Positions 36,397 through 46,395 of a stretch of 64,000 bases of DNA are shown in pieces. This DNA is from Aquaspirillum sp. LM1. GTDB taxonomy: Bacteria > Pseudomonadota > Gammaproteobacteria > Burkholderiales > Aquaspirillaceae. Location: positions 682,001 through 746,000 of the forward strand of contig NZ_CP019509.1 of NCBI RefSeq assembly GCF_002002905.1, in the 5' to 3' direction. Position 1 is the first letter of the stretch. Every line of letters begins with the position of its first letter. Position numbers and translations under genes: made by a program. The notes beneath the pieces are model-generated. The model did not search any database and was not told where the DNA came from. It was given only the letters and a program-made list of their open reading frames with translations.

Positions 36397-36984
36397 ATGA
36401 CGCTGGATTTCAGCCACTACCTGTTGATTCTGGTCGGCACGGTGCTGGTCAATAACGTGGTGCTGGTGCGCATCCTCGGGCTGTGCCCGTTCATGGGCGT
36501 GTCGAAAAAACTTGAAGCCGCCATCGGCATGGGCGCGGCCACCGCCTTTGTGCTCACGCTGGCTTCGGGTGCCAGCCATGTGCTCAATCAGCTGCTGGTC
36601 TGGCTGGCGCTCGATTACCTGCGCACCATCGCCTTCATTGTGGTGATTGCCGCCATTGTGCAGCTCACCGAAATGATCATCCGCAAAACCAGCCCGGTGC
36701 TCTACCAGGTGCTGGGCATTTATCTCCCGCTGATCACCACCAACTGCGCCGTGCTGGGCGTGCCGCTGCTCAATGCCCAGCAGGGCCACAGCTTTATTGA
36801 AGCGCTGCTGTTTGGCCTGGGCAGCGCGCTGGGGTTCTCGCTGGTGCTGGTGCTGTTTGCCGCGCTACGGGAAAAGCTGGAGGGGGCTGATATTCCCGCG
36901 CCCTTTCGCGGCACGCCAATTGCGCTGGTGACTGCCGGGCTGATGAGTCTGGCGTTCAGCGGGTTTTCCGGGCTGGTGAAATGA
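36397..36984 (+). CDS. rnfA: Electron transport complex membrane subunit RnfA
   Basis: The protein has 195 residues from ATG 36397 (AAGGTGG upstream), six transmembrane helices. Family motifs are [21 protein letters not shown] and [18 protein letters not shown], with the two Cys that hold the intramembrane iron-sulfur centre with RnfE. Rnf couples ferredoxin:NAD+ electron transfer to ion movement or, as Rsx, keeps SoxR reduced. It opens rnfABCDGE, whose genes mostly overlap by ATGA. Confidence 0.93.
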   Translation: MTLDFSHYLLILVGTVLVNNVVLVRILGLCPFMGVSKKLEAAIGMGAATAFVLTLASGASHVLNQLLVWLALDYLRTIAFIVVIAAIVQLTEMIIRKTSPVLYQVLGIYLPLITTNCAVLGVPLLNAQQGHSFIEALLFGLGSALGFSLVLVLFAALREKLEGADIPAPFRGTPIALVTAGLMSLAFSGFSGLVK

Positions 36985-37553
36985 GCGCGCTGCTGACCCT
37001 GGCTTTGCTGGTGGGGCTGGCGCTGCTGCTGGGCGGCTTGCTGGGCTTTGCCTCGGTGCGCTTCAAGGTGGACGGCGATCCGCTGGTGGACAAAATCGAC
37101 GCCATCTTGCCGCAAACCCAGTGCGGCCAGTGCGGCCACCCTGGCTGCCGGCCCTACGCCACCGCCATTGCCGCTGGCGAAGCCGATATCAACCAATGCC
37201 CGCCCGGTGGCGAAGCCGGCATCCATAAACTGGCCGAACTGCTGGGGCGCGAATTCAAGCCATTTGCCGAAGGCGCGGCGCAGCCGAAACCCAAAGCTGT
37301 GGCGCTGATCGACGAAGCTTCCTGCATCGGCTGCACCTTGTGCATTCAGGCCTGCCCGGTGGACGCCATTGTCGGCGCATCCAAGCTGATGCACACGGTG
37401 ATTGCCAGCGAATGTACTGGCTGCGAGCTGTGCCTGCCGCCCTGCCCGGTGGACTGTATCAGCATGCAGCCGCTGGCCGACACCCCACGCACCTGGAAAT
37501 GGCGCTACCCGGTGATTCCCCTGACTGTTGCCCCCGGCGCTCCGCCCCAATGA
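36981..37553 (+). CDS. rnfB: Electron transport complex iron-sulfur subunit RnfB
   Basis: The protein has 190 residues. An N-terminal membrane helix is followed by the [19 protein letters not shown] cluster-binding domain and then two 4Fe-4S ferredoxin motifs, [16 protein letters not shown] and [16 protein letters not shown]. It accepts electrons from ferredoxin on the cytoplasmic side. Its start overlaps the rnfA stop (ATGA). The C-terminal Lys/Ala-rich tail seen in some homologues is absent. Confidence 0.93.
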   Translation: MSALLTLALLVGLALLLGGLLGFASVRFKVDGDPLVDKIDAILPQTQCGQCGHPGCRPYATAIAAGEADINQCPPGGEAGIHKLAELLGREFKPFAEGAAQPKPKAVALIDEASCIGCTLCIQACPVDAIVGASKLMHTVIASECTGCELCLPPCPVDCISMQPLADTPRTWKWRYPVIPLTVAPGAPPQ

Positions 37554-39460
37554 GAACCCTGACTCCTTTCCATGGCGGCGTACACCCGCCCGAACATAAA
37601 ACTGAATCCAGCGAAGTGCCCATCCGTCAGGCCGGGCTGCCGCCGCTGTTGCAGCTGTCGTTCAGCCAGAGCCTGGGCAACCCGGCGCGCCCGTGTGTGT
37701 CGGTGGGCCAACGGGTGAACAAGGGCCAGCGACTGGCTGAGCCCGATGGAGCCATGTCGGTGGGCGTGCATGCGCCCACCTCCGGCGTGGTGCGCGCCAT
37801 CGGCCCGCTGCCGCTGGCGCACCCTTCCGGTCTGAACGGGCCTGGCCTCACCCTGGAGCCGGATGGCGACGAGCGCTGGGGCGAGCGGCACACGCTGGAC
37901 TGGCAGCACGCCGACCCGCGCCAGGTGCTGGACACCCTGCGCGAACGCGGTGTGGCCGGGCTGGGGGGGGCGTTGTTCCCCACCCATCTCAAGCTGGCCC
38001 GGCGCGGGCTGGACACTCTGGTGGTCAATGGTGCCGAATGCGAACCCTATATCACCTGTGACGACCGGCTGATGCGCGAACGCGCCGCCGGCATTGTGGC
38101 CGGCATTCATCTGGCCGTGCACCTGACCGATGCCCGCGAAGTGTTGATCGGCATTGAGGACAACAAGCCGCAGGCGATTGCCGCCATGCAGGCTGCCTGT
38201 GCCGGCAGCGGTTTTAGCGTGGTGGTGATTCCCACCCGCTACCCCAGCGGTGGGGCCAAGCAGCTGATTCACCTGCTGACCGGAAAATCGGTGCCAGCCG
38301 GGCGGCGCTCGACCGACTTTGGTGTGCAGTGCCTGAATGTGGCCACCCTGTACACCGCCGCCAGGGCGTTGGAATACGGCGAGCCGGTGATCAGCCGGCT
38401 GGTCACGCTGACCGGCGCGCTGGCCGAGCCCGGCAATGTCGATGCGCTGCTGGGCACCCCGGCGCACTGGCTGCTGCAACAGGCTGGCCGCCACGCCGAC
38501 AGCGACCAGATCATCATGGGCGGGCCAATGATGGGCTTTGCCCTGCCCGACCCGCACGCCGGCATCAATCAGGCCAGCAACTGCCTGATTGCCGCCAGTC
38601 CGGCGCTGTTTCCGCCGCGCCCGCCGGCCATGCCGTGCATCCGCTGCGGCGACTGCGCGCAAGCCTGCCCGGCGGAATTGCAGCCGATGGATTTGTACTG
38701 GTTTGCCAAGGCGCGTCAGTTTGACAAGGCGCGTAGCGCCCATTTGTTTGACTGCATCGAGTGTGGCGCATGCAGCTATGTCTGCCCCAGCCAGATTCCG
38801 CTGGTGGACTACTATCGCTTTGCCAAAAGTGAGCTGTGGGCCAGCGACCGCGACAAGAAAGCTGCCGAACGCGCGCGTCAGCGCCATGATTTCCGTCAGT
38901 TTCGTCTGGTGCGCGACAAAACCGAAAAAGCCGCCCGCCTGGCCTCGCGCACTGCGCCGGCCAGCAGCGCGCCAACCGTCGAGGCAAGCTCGCCAGTCAG
39001 CAGCGATGACAAACGTGCGGCGATTGAGGCCGCCATGGCCCGCGCTGCTGCGCGCACGGCTGGGCAGGCCGCCAAAGCTGATAGCCCGCCCGCCGCTGCG
39101 CCTGTTACCAGTGCGGACGATGCCAAACGCGCGGCGATTGAAGCGGCCATGGCCCGCGCTGCGGCACGCAAGGCCGAACAGGCCGCTAACCAAGCCGACA
39201 GCCCGCCCGCCACTGCGCCTGCCGCCAGTGCGGACGACGCCAAACGCGCGGCGATTGAAGCGGCCATGGCCCGCGCTGCGGCACGCAAGGCCGAACAACA
39301 GGCCGCCAAAGTCGACAGCCCGCCCGCCGCTGCGCCTGCCGCCAGCGCGGACGATGCCAAACGCGCCGCCATCGAAGCCGCCATGGCCCGAGCCGCTGTG
39401 CGCAAAGCGGAACAGGCCGCCAAGGTGGCCGCCATGCCTTCCGACCCAGGATCCCCATGA
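37550..39460 (+). CDS. rnfC: Electron transport complex NADH-binding subunit RnfC with Ala-rich repeat tail
   Basis: The protein has 636 residues from ATG 37550. It contains the RnfC barrel-sandwich start ([14 protein letters not shown]), an NADH/FMN-binding core ([17 protein letters not shown]), and two 4Fe-4S motifs, [15 protein letters not shown] and [15 protein letters not shown]. The last 150 or so residues hold four copies of a repeat of about 36 residues with core [19 protein letters not shown], separated by Ala/Pro linkers. Such helical repeats are common in gammaproteobacterial RnfC but vary in number. The repeat copies are also near-identical in DNA, so this part can expand or contract. 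Confidence 0.92.
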   Translation: MRTLTPFHGGVHPPEHKTESSEVPIRQAGLPPLLQLSFSQSLGNPARPCVSVGQRVNKGQRLAEPDGAMSVGVHAPTSGVVRAIGPLPLAHPSGLNGPGLTLEPDGDERWGERHTLDWQHADPRQVLDTLRERGVAGLGGALFPTHLKLARRGLDTLVVNGAECEPYITCDDRLMRERAAGIVAGIHLAVHLTDAREVLIGIEDNKPQAIAAMQAACAGSGFSVVVIPTRYPSGGAKQLIHLLTGKSVPAGRRSTDFGVQCLNVATLYTAARALEYGEPVISRLVTLTGALAEPGNVDALLGTPAHWLLQQAGRHADSDQIIMGGPMMGFALPDPHAGINQASNCLIAASPALFPPRPPAMPCIRCGDCAQACPAELQPMDLYWFAKARQFDKARSAHLFDCIECGACSYVCPSQIPLVDYYRFAKSELWASDRDKKAAERARQRHDFRQFRLVRDKTEKAARLASRTAPASSAPTVEASSPVSSDDKRAAIEAAMARAAARTAGQAAKADSPPAAAPVTSADDAKRAAIEAAMARAAARKAEQAANQADSPPATAPAASADDAKRAAIEAAMARAAARKAEQQAAKVDSPPAAAPAASADDAKRAAIEAAMARAAVRKAEQAAKVAAMPSDPGSP

Positions 39461-40470
39461 TGTCTTCCCCGTTTCTCTCTCAACCCAAAAGCGTGACCCA
39501 GGTGATGCTGTGGGTGCTGGTGGCCCTGCTGCCCGGCACGCTGCTGCTGGGTGTGCTGGCCGGGCCGGCAGTGTGGCTGCAAATGATTCTGGCCATGGTG
39601 GCCGCCTGGCTGTGTGAGGCGGGCATGCTGCGTTTGCGCGGGGTGGCGTTGCGACCGTTTCTGAGCGATGGCAGCGCCGTGCTGACTGGTGCCTTGATCG
39701 GGCTGACCTTTCCGCCGCTGGGGCCATGGTGGCTGGTGGGGCTGGGCAGTTTTTTTGCCATTGTGGTGGCCAAGCAGCTGTACGGCGGGCTGGGCAATAA
39801 CCCGTTCAACCCGGCCATGGTGGCGTTTGCCGTGATGATGGTGTCGTTTCCGGCACAGATGTCGCAATGGACGCCGCAGCCGGCGTTGGTTGGGCTGGAA
39901 CAATGGCGTTATATCCTCACCCATCAGCTGCCTGCCGGCATGAGTGCTGATGCGCTGGCCGGGGCCACGCCGCTGGATGCGGTGCGTACCGGGCTACTCA
40001 ATGGCCAGCCGCTCAGCCACTTGCTGGTGGCCGGGCCCTGGCCGGTGAGCCTGGACCAGCTGTGGGTGGCGTTAGCCTGGCTGCTGGGCGGGCTGCTGCT
40101 GGGCTGGCGCGGTGTGCTGCGCTGGCAGGCACCGCTGGCGATGCTGGCCACGCTGACCGTACTGGCCAGCATCGCCCACCTGCTGGATGCCGAACGCTAC
40201 GCCAGCCCGCTGTTTCATTTGCTGGCCGGGGCCACCCAGCTGGGTGCATGGTTTATCGTCACCGACCCGGTGTCTGCGCCCAGCAGCGCACGTGGCCGGC
40301 TGATCTTTGGTGCCGGCATTGGCCTGCTGATCTGGGTGATTCGCACCTGGGGCGGTTTTCCGGATGGCGTGGCGTTTGCCGTGCTGATTTTGAATCTGGC
40401 TGTGCCGTTTATCGACCAGCACACCCGCGCGCCGGCATTTGGCCAGTCGCGTGGCCAGGGAGGCGCATGA
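39457..40470 (+). CDS. rnfD: Electron transport complex membrane subunit RnfD
   Basis: The protein has 337 residues with about nine transmembrane helices. Family markers are PLGPWWLVGLGSFFAIVVAKQLYGGLGNNPFNPAM, the FMN-attachment region SADALAGATPLDAVRTGL (Thr in AGAT), and TDPVSAPSSARGRLIFGAGIG. It overlaps rnfC at the start and rnfG at the stop by ATGA. Confidence 0.92.
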   Translation: MMSSPFLSQPKSVTQVMLWVLVALLPGTLLLGVLAGPAVWLQMILAMVAAWLCEAGMLRLRGVALRPFLSDGSAVLTGALIGLTFPPLGPWWLVGLGSFFAIVVAKQLYGGLGNNPFNPAMVAFAVMMVSFPAQMSQWTPQPALVGLEQWRYILTHQLPAGMSADALAGATPLDAVRTGLLNGQPLSHLLVAGPWPVSLDQLWVALAWLLGGLLLGWRGVLRWQAPLAMLATLTVLASIAHLLDAERYASPLFHLLAGATQLGAWFIVTDPVSAPSSARGRLIFGAGIGLLIWVIRTWGGFPDGVAFAVLILNLAVPFIDQHTRAPAFGQSRGQGGA

Positions 40471-41081
40471 TGCAGTCGGCGTGGCAACGGGCGCAGGGCA
40501 GCGCCATCCGTCTGGCGCTGTTCGCCCTGGTGTGTGCGCTGCTGCTGGCCGCCACCGAAGCGCTGACCCGCGACACCTTGCGCGCCAATGCCGAGGCCAG
40601 CCGTCGGGCGGTGCTGGCGCAGGTGCTGCCAGCTGGCGCGTTTGACAATGACCTGCTGGCCGATGTGCAGCCACTGGACCCCGCCAGCACCACCCGGCTG
40701 GGGCTCAAGCCGCCCGCCGTGCTGTACCGCGCCACGCAGGCCGGGCAGCCCAGTGGCTGGGTGGTGGAGGTGGTGGCTCCGAATGGTTATGCCGGGCCGA
40801 TTCGCCTGCTGGTGGGCATGCAGGCCGATGGCCGCTTGAGTGGGGTGCGTGTGCTGGAGCATCGGGAAACACCAGGCCTGGGCGACTATATCGACGCCGC
40901 CCGCAGCCCGTGGAGCCAGCAGTTTATTGGCCAGCGCGAGGCACCGGGGCAGCGTTGGCAGGTGAAAAAAGATGGGGGTCGGTTTGATGCCATGGCCGGT
41001 GCCACCATCAGCGCCCGTGCAGTGACGGCGGCAGTGGGGCGGGCGGCGCAGGTGTTGGCCGGGCAGGCATCTGGGCATTAG
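40467..41081 (+). CDS. rnfG: Electron transport complex flavoprotein subunit RnfG
   Basis: The protein has 204 residues from ATG 40467 (ATG 40470 also possible). One N-terminal membrane helix leads to a periplasmic FMN-binding domain. The ApbE flavinylation motif is DAMAGATIS, with Thr180 as the expected covalent FMN site; the motif has Ala where Ser or Thr is usual before GAT. GLGDYIDAARSPWSQQF is also a family block. Confidence 0.9.
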   Translation: MMQSAWQRAQGSAIRLALFALVCALLLAATEALTRDTLRANAEASRRAVLAQVLPAGAFDNDLLADVQPLDPASTTRLGLKPPAVLYRATQAGQPSGWVVEVVAPNGYAGPIRLLVGMQADGRLSGVRVLEHRETPGLGDYIDAARSPWSQQFIGQREAPGQRWQVKKDGGRFDAMAGATISARAVTAAVGRAAQVLAGQASGH

Positions 41082-41144
41082 GACATCAAGCAGGATACCG
41101 CGAGACCGCGGTAGAGCGGTTTGCATTCCATTCAAGGAGAGGCA

Positions 41145-41849
41145 ATGGCAGGGTTTGGCCTGACCGGGCTGGAAGCCCGGGGGATTATCCGTGACGGCCT
41201 GTGGCGGCAGAATGCCGGGCTGGTGCAGCTGCTGGGCTTGTGTCCGGTGCTGGCGGTCAGCAGCAGTGTGGTCAATGGGGTCAGCCTGGGGCTGGCCACC
41301 GCGCTGGTTACCGGTTTGTCCGGGGCGCTGATTGCCAGTTTGCGCCATTGGGTGCCCGATGAGTTGCGCAATCCGGTGTTCATCTTGCTGATTGCCGCGC
41401 TGGTGACGCTGGTGGAGCTGCTGATGCGCGCCGGCCTGCCCGAGCTGTACGCGGTGCTGGGGATTTTCATTCCGCTGATTACCACCAACTGCATTGTGCT
41501 GGCGCGGGCCGAGGCGTTTGCCTCGCGCAATCCCGTTGCCCACGCTGCGCTGGATGGGGTGATGATGGGCCTGGGGCTGACTGCCGTGCTGGCGGTGCTG
41601 GGCGGCTTGCGCGAGCTGCTTGGGCGCGGCACATTATTGTCCGGGCTGGAGCTGGTGCTGGGTGAGCCGGCGCGCGACTGGGTGATTCACCTGGTTCCGG
41701 CGTCGGCACATTACCAGTTTTTGCTGGCGCTGTTGCCGCCGGGGGCGTTTCTGGGGCTGGCGCTGCTGGTGGCAGCCAAACAGTGGTGGGAGGCGCGGCC
41801 ACAGACGCAGCCCGCTGCCGCTGCCCCCCTGGCCGGAGAACAGCCATGA
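41145..41849 (+). CDS. rnfE: Electron transport complex membrane subunit RnfE
   Basis: The protein has 234 residues from ATG 41145, with AAGGAGAGG upstream. It is a paralogue of RnfA with six helices: LVQLLGLCPVLAVSSSVVNG and FIPLITTNCIVLARAEAFA carry the paired Cys. A 63-bp gap separates it from rnfG, the only real gap inside the rnf set. Its stop overlaps the nth start by ATGA. Confidence 0.92.
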   Translation: MAGFGLTGLEARGIIRDGLWRQNAGLVQLLGLCPVLAVSSSVVNGVSLGLATALVTGLSGALIASLRHWVPDELRNPVFILLIAALVTLVELLMRAGLPELYAVLGIFIPLITTNCIVLARAEAFASRNPVAHAALDGVMMGLGLTAVLAVLGGLRELLGRGTLLSGLELVLGEPARDWVIHLVPASAHYQFLLALLPPGAFLGLALLVAAKQWWEARPQTQPAAAAPLAGEQP

Positions 41850-42511
41850 ATGCCGACAAGCGCCAACAGATTTACGCCCGGCTGGCCCAGGCCATTACGC
41901 AGCCCACCACCGAGCTGGAGTATCACTCGCCATTTGAATTGCTGACTGCTGTGCTGCTGTCGGCGCAGGCCACCGACGTGGGGGTGAACAAGGCCACCCG
42001 CAAGCTGTTTCCGGTGGCCAACACCCCGGCGGCGATCCACGCTCTTGGAATTGACGGCCTGGAGCCTTATATCAAGACCATTGGCCTGTACCGCAGCAAG
42101 GCACGCCATCTGATTGAAACCTGTCGCCTGCTGCTGGAACAGCACGGCGGCGAAGTGCCGGCAGACCGCGCCGCGCTGGAAGCCTTGCCCGGCGTGGGGC
42201 GCAAAACCGCCAATGTGGTTCTGAACACCGCGTTTGGTCAGCCGACCATTGCCGTCGATACGCATATTTTCCGGGTGGCCAACCGCACCCGGCTGGCCAG
42301 TGGGGCCACGGTGCGCGAGGTGGAAGACCGGCTGGTCAAGTGGACGCCGCCGGCCTACCGGATGGACGCCCACCATTTATTGATTTTGCATGGCCGCTAT
42401 GTGTGCAAGGCGCGCAAGCCGCTGTGCGAAGCCTGTGTGATTGCCGATTTGTGCGAGTATCCTGAGCGCACTTGCCGGCAGCCTCCCGGCAACCCGCTGC
42501 AGCCAGCCTGA
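41846..42511 (+). CDS. nth: Endonuclease III
   Basis: The protein has 221 residues. The helix-hairpin-helix is LPGVGRKTANVVLNTAFG with the catalytic Lys, the catalytic Asp is in AVDTHIFRVANR, and the 4Fe-4S loop is C-x6-C-x2-C-x5-C in CKARKPLCEACVIADLC. It removes oxidised pyrimidines and cuts the abasic site. The rnfE-nth junction is conserved in many proteobacteria. A C-terminal tail of about 15 residues (TCRQPPGNPLQPA) is extra. Confidence 0.95.
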   Translation: MNADKRQQIYARLAQAITQPTTELEYHSPFELLTAVLLSAQATDVGVNKATRKLFPVANTPAAIHALGIDGLEPYIKTIGLYRSKARHLIETCRLLLEQHGGEVPADRAALEALPGVGRKTANVVLNTAFGQPTIAVDTHIFRVANRTRLASGATVREVEDRLVKWTPPAYRMDAHHLLILHGRYVCKARKPLCEACVIADLCEYPERTCRQPPGNPLQPA

Positions 42512-42539
42512 GCCGCTGGCTGAACAGAAAGGACCCAAC

Positions 42540-44030
42540 GTGTCATCTTCCTATGCCCGCCCATTGTTGATCTCGCTGGCGCTGATGGCCAGCCTGAGCG
42601 GCTGCGACCGTGTGCAGCAGGTTCGCGACTATTTCAGCAAGCCGCAGGGCAATGCCCCGCTGGTGCAGCCTGGCCAGGGCAACCAGATTGGCATGCTGCT
42701 GCCCGATTTTACCCAGTTGGTGGAGCGCGAAGGCCCGGCGGTGGTCAATATCAGCGCCAACCGGATGGAAGCCGAAGAAAACTCGCCGTTTCCGTTCCCG
42801 ATTCCGGAAGACGACCCGTTCTTCGAGTTCTTCAAACGCTTTGTGCCACCCAATGGTCAGCAGCAACCCCAGGTCCCGCGTGAGCGGGAAAGCGTGTCGT
42901 ATGGCTCCGGGTTCATTATTTCTGCTGACGGTTTTTTGCTGACCAACGCCCATGTGGTGGCCGGGGCCACCCAGGTGCAGGTCAAGCTTAACGACAAGCG
43001 CGAGTTCAAGGCGCGGCTGATTGGCGTGGACAAGCGCACCGACGTGGCCGTGCTGAAAATCGACGCCAGCGACCTGCCCACGGTGAAGATTGGCACGCCG
43101 GCTGCGCTGAAGGTGGGCGAATGGGTGGCGGCAATTGGCGCGCCATTTGGCTTTGATAACTCGGTCACCGCCGGGATTGTCTCGGCCAAGGGGCGCAGCC
43201 TGCCTGACGAAAACTATGTGCCTTTCATCCAGACCGACGTGGCGATCAACCCCGGCAATTCCGGTGGCCCGCTGTTCAACCTGCGCGGCGAAGTGGTCGG
43301 GATCAACTCGCAAATCTACAGCCGTTCGGGCGGGTTTATGGGCATTTCGTTTGCCATTCCCATCGACATCGCCATCGGCGTGGCCGAGCAGCTGAAAACC
43401 AAGGGCAAGGTCAGCCGTGGCCAGCTGGGCGTGCATATCCAGGAGCTGTCGCAGGAGCTGGCACGCTCGTTTGGCCGCCCGAATGCCGAGGGTGCGCTGA
43501 TCGTCAATATCGAGCCCAATAGCGCGGCGGCCAAGGCCGGGGTGCAGGTGGGCGACATTGTGCTGGCGTTTGACGGGCGCAAGGTGGAAAGCTCGAAAGA
43601 CCTGCCCATGCTGGTGGGCGCGCGTGCGCCGGGCAGCAAGGCCAAGCTGACGCTGTGGCGCAAGGGCGAAGAAAAAGTGGTGGAAGTGGTGCTCAGCGAG
43701 CTGGCCAGCACCGAGCGCGCTGCCAGCGAAAAAGCCCAGCCGCAAGCTGCCCCCAAAATGAAATACGACAAAATCGGCCTGGCCTTGAGCGAGCTCAGCC
43801 GGGAACAGCGCGCCGAAGCCGGGCTGAACGCCGGCCTGCTGGTGGAAAACGCCAGCGGCCTGGCGGCCAAGGCCGGGCTGATCCACGGCGACGTGATTCT
43901 GGCGGTGAACCAGACTCCGGTGCTCAGCCTGAAAGCGTTTGCCGAGCTGGTGCAGGGCAATGACACCGTGGCCCTGCTGGTGCGCCGCGCCGACAGCACC
44001 CTGTTCTTGCCGCTGCGCCTGCGCGAATAA
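42540..44030 (+). CDS. DegP/MucD-type periplasmic serine protease, predicted lipoprotein
   Basis: The protein has 496 residues from GTG 42540, with AAAGGA eight bases upstream. A signal peptide ends in the lipobox LSGC, so the mature protein should be lipid-anchored. That is unusual, since DegP and MucD are mostly soluble. The trypsin-like domain has His in [10 protein letters not shown], Asp in [10 protein letters not shown] and Ser in [11 protein letters not shown]. Two PDZ domains follow (about 290-380 and 410-490). It degrades misfolded envelope proteins. It follows nth by 28 bp. Confidence 0.9.
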   Translation: MSSSYARPLLISLALMASLSGCDRVQQVRDYFSKPQGNAPLVQPGQGNQIGMLLPDFTQLVEREGPAVVNISANRMEAEENSPFPFPIPEDDPFFEFFKRFVPPNGQQQPQVPRERESVSYGSGFIISADGFLLTNAHVVAGATQVQVKLNDKREFKARLIGVDKRTDVAVLKIDASDLPTVKIGTPAALKVGEWVAAIGAPFGFDNSVTAGIVSAKGRSLPDENYVPFIQTDVAINPGNSGGPLFNLRGEVVGINSQIYSRSGGFMGISFAIPIDIAIGVAEQLKTKGKVSRGQLGVHIQELSQELARSFGRPNAEGALIVNIEPNSAAAKAGVQVGDIVLAFDGRKVESSKDLPMLVGARAPGSKAKLTLWRKGEEKVVEVVLSELASTERAASEKAQPQAAPKMKYDKIGLALSELSREQRAEAGLNAGLLVENASGLAAKAGLIHGDVILAVNQTPVLSLKAFAELVQGNDTVALLVRRADSTLFLPLRLRE

Positions 44031-44134
44031 GCCGCGCCCGCAGCCGTGCGTTTTGTGTGCACGGGGTGAATACTTTCAATCACACCCACCCCGTGCATGG
44101 CCAGTTGTCCGACTCCCTCTGCAAAGGAAAAACC

Positions 44135-44614
44135 ATGAGTTTTCAAACCACTGATTTGTGCGATGCACATAGCGACCACCTGCGCGTGGTGGCTCCGATG
44201 TTCAAACGCTTTGGCGGCCATGCCCAATTTTCTGGCCAAGTGGTGACGCTGAAACTGTTTGAAGATAATTCCCTTGTGCGCGACACCCTGGCCCAGCCGG
44301 GCGAGGGCCGCGTGCTGGTGGTTGATGGCGGCGGCTCGCTGCGCTGCGCGCTGGTGGGCGACCAGATTGCCGAACTGGCCGTGAAAAACCAGTGGGCCGG
44401 CATTGTGGTGTATGGCTGCATCCGTGATTCGGTGGCGATCAACGCCCTGCCGATTGGCGTGCGCGCGCTGGATACGCATCCGCTGAAGTCGATCAAGAAG
44501 GGCGTGGGTGACGTGGAGATTCCAGTGACGTTTGGCGGGGTGACCTTTACCCCTGGCGACTGGCTGTACGCCGATGAAGACGGCGTGATCGTCAGCGCCC
44601 AGGCGCTGGTGTGA
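44135..44614 (+). CDS. rraA: RraA-family protein (ribonuclease E activity regulator)
   Basis: The protein has 159 residues from ATG 44135, with AAAGGA upstream. It has [46 protein letters not shown] and [24 protein letters not shown], the fold shared by RraA and class II HMG/CHA aldolases. The length and the [10 protein letters not shown] stretch fit RraA, which binds RNase E and damps its activity. A low-level aldolase function cannot be excluded. Confidence 0.85.
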   Translation: MSFQTTDLCDAHSDHLRVVAPMFKRFGGHAQFSGQVVTLKLFEDNSLVRDTLAQPGEGRVLVVDGGGSLRCALVGDQIAELAVKNQWAGIVVYGCIRDSVAINALPIGVRALDTHPLKSIKKGVGDVEIPVTFGGVTFTPGDWLYADEDGVIVSAQALV

Positions 44615-44619
44615 CGCAT

Positions 44620-44644
44620 TGCGTCAGCCGCGTGCGCTGACGCA
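44620..44644. terminator. Hairpin between convergent rraA and recN
   Basis: TGCGTCAGC pairs perfectly with GCTGACGCA around a seven-base loop, five bases after the rraA stop. It has no T tract on the rraA side. Confidence 0.5.
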
Positions 44645-44706
44645 CCCCCCAGGGCACGTTGTGTGGTGTGGTTTGGATTGCGCGCGCCCTGGCTGGCGCG
44701 CCGCGC

Positions 44707-46368
44707 TCAGCCAGCCAGCATTTCTTTCGCATGCCGCCGGGTGGTGGGGGTAATCTGCTCACCACCCAGCATGCGGGCAATCTCTTCCACCCGCTCCTTG
44801 CTGTTCAATGGCCGAATGCGGCTGACCACGCTGCCGGTTTCACCCTCGCCCGATTTGGCCACCTGCCACTGCACATCGCCCCGCGCTGCCACTTGCGGCA
44901 GATGGGTGATGCACAACACCTGGTAGCGGTCGCCCAGCCGTTTCAGCAGTTTGCCCACCACTTCGGCCACCCGGCCACCAATGCCAACGTCCACTTCGTC
45001 AAAAATCAGCGTGGGCACCGCAGCCACCTCGCTGGTGACCACTTGCAAGGCCAGGCTGATGCGCGACAGCTCGCCCCCGGAGGCCACCTTGGCCAGCGGA
45101 CGCAGCGGGGTGCCGGCGTTGGCGGCAACGTGGTATTCCACGCTTTCCGCGCCATAGGCATTGGGTTGCTCCAGCGTGGTCAGCACAATATCAAACTGGC
45201 TGCCCTCCATGGCCAAGCAATGCATTTCTGCGCTGATGCGGGTGGCCAGTTCGCTGGCGGCCTGCTGGCGGCGTGCGCTCAGCTGGCTGGCAATCTGGCG
45301 CAGGCTAAGCAGGGCGTCGGCCTCACGGGCAATCAGCGCGTCCATGTCGGCCACATCGTCCAGCGCGGCCAGCTGCTGCTGCCAGTCGGCCAGCCGCTGT
45401 GGCAGATCTTCCGGGCGCAGGCGGAACTTGCGGGCGGCGGCGTGCAGGGTGTCGATGCGCTTTTCCACCTGAGCCAGTTCTTGCGGATTTTGCTCAACGT
45501 CTTCCACGTAGTCACGCAGCGCATACAGGGTTTCGCGCAGCTCGGCGTCTACTGAATCCAGTAATGCGGTAATCGGGGCCAGCCGGTTGTCCATGGCGCA
45601 CAGCCGGGTCAGCCGGCCTTGCAGCTGCGCCAGCGCGGAAATCAGGTTGCCATCGTCGTCGGACAGGGCATTCAGGGCAATCTGTGCTTCGCTTTGCAGT
45701 TCGGCGGCATTGGCCAGGCGCTGGTGCTGCTGGCCCAGGGTGTCCCATTCGCCGGCTTGCAGGTTCAGGTCGCTCAGTTCGCTGATTTGCCAGGTCAGCC
45801 GCTCGCGCTCCAGCGCGTAGGCGGCGGCGTGTTGTTCGGCGTCCAGTCGGGCCTGGCGTGCGCTGTGCCAGTCAGCGTGCTGCTGGCGCACCTGGCTGAC
45901 CAGCGCCTCGGCCTGGGCGTAGGCGTCGAGCAGGTCACGCTGGGTGTCGGTCTTGACCAGCGATTGATGGGCGTGCTGGCCGTGGATGTCAATCAGCCAT
46001 TCGCCAGCGGTTTTCAGCTGGGCCAGGGTGGCGGCGTGGCCGTTGACAAAGCAGCGCGAGCGGCCATTGGCGTCGAGCATGCGCCGCACCAGCAATTCGC
46101 CGCTGTCGTCGGCCAGCGCCTGTTCGCCCAGCCAGTTGCCCAGCGCCGGCACCCGGCTGAGGTCAAAGCGCGCCGACAGCTCGGCGCGGTCGCGCCCGCT
46201 GCGCACCAGGCTGCCATCACCACGCCCGCCCAGCAGCAGCGACAGGGCATCGATAATAATGGATTTCCCTGCCCCGGTTTCACCGGTCAGCACGGTAAAC
46301 CCGGCGGCAAAATCCAGCTCCAGGGTATCAACAATGACAAAATCACGGATGGCAAGGGACAGCAGCAT
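44707..46368 (-). CDS. recN: DNA repair protein RecN
   Basis: The protein has 553 residues. The SMC-like N-terminal half has LSLAIRDFVIVDTLELDF and Walker A GETGAGKSIIIDALSLLLG. Two long coiled-coil arms flank the centre, and the C-terminal half has LSRISLALQVVTSEVAAVPTLIFDEVDVGIGG (signature and Walker B). It acts early in double-strand break repair. It follows nadK by 27 bp on the same strand, a common arrangement. No clear LexA box was seen. Confidence 0.94.
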   Translation of the reverse strand: MLLSLAIRDFVIVDTLELDFAAGFTVLTGETGAGKSIIIDALSLLLGGRGDGSLVRSGRDRAELSARFDLSRVPALGNWLGEQALADDSGELLVRRMLDANGRSRCFVNGHAATLAQLKTAGEWLIDIHGQHAHQSLVKTDTQRDLLDAYAQAEALVSQVRQQHADWHSARQARLDAEQHAAAYALERERLTWQISELSDLNLQAGEWDTLGQQHQRLANAAELQSEAQIALNALSDDDGNLISALAQLQGRLTRLCAMDNRLAPITALLDSVDAELRETLYALRDYVEDVEQNPQELAQVEKRIDTLHAAARKFRLRPEDLPQRLADWQQQLAALDDVADMDALIAREADALLSLRQIASQLSARRQQAASELATRISAEMHCLAMEGSQFDIVLTTLEQPNAYGAESVEYHVAANAGTPLRPLAKVASGGELSRISLALQVVTSEVAAVPTLIFDEVDVGIGGRVAEVVGKLLKRLGDRYQVLCITHLPQVAARGDVQWQVAKSGEGETGSVVSRIRPLNSKERVEEIARMLGGEQITPTTRRHAKEMLAG

Positions 46369-46395
46369 AAGCGGGGTTCCGGTGGCAGCAGAAGG

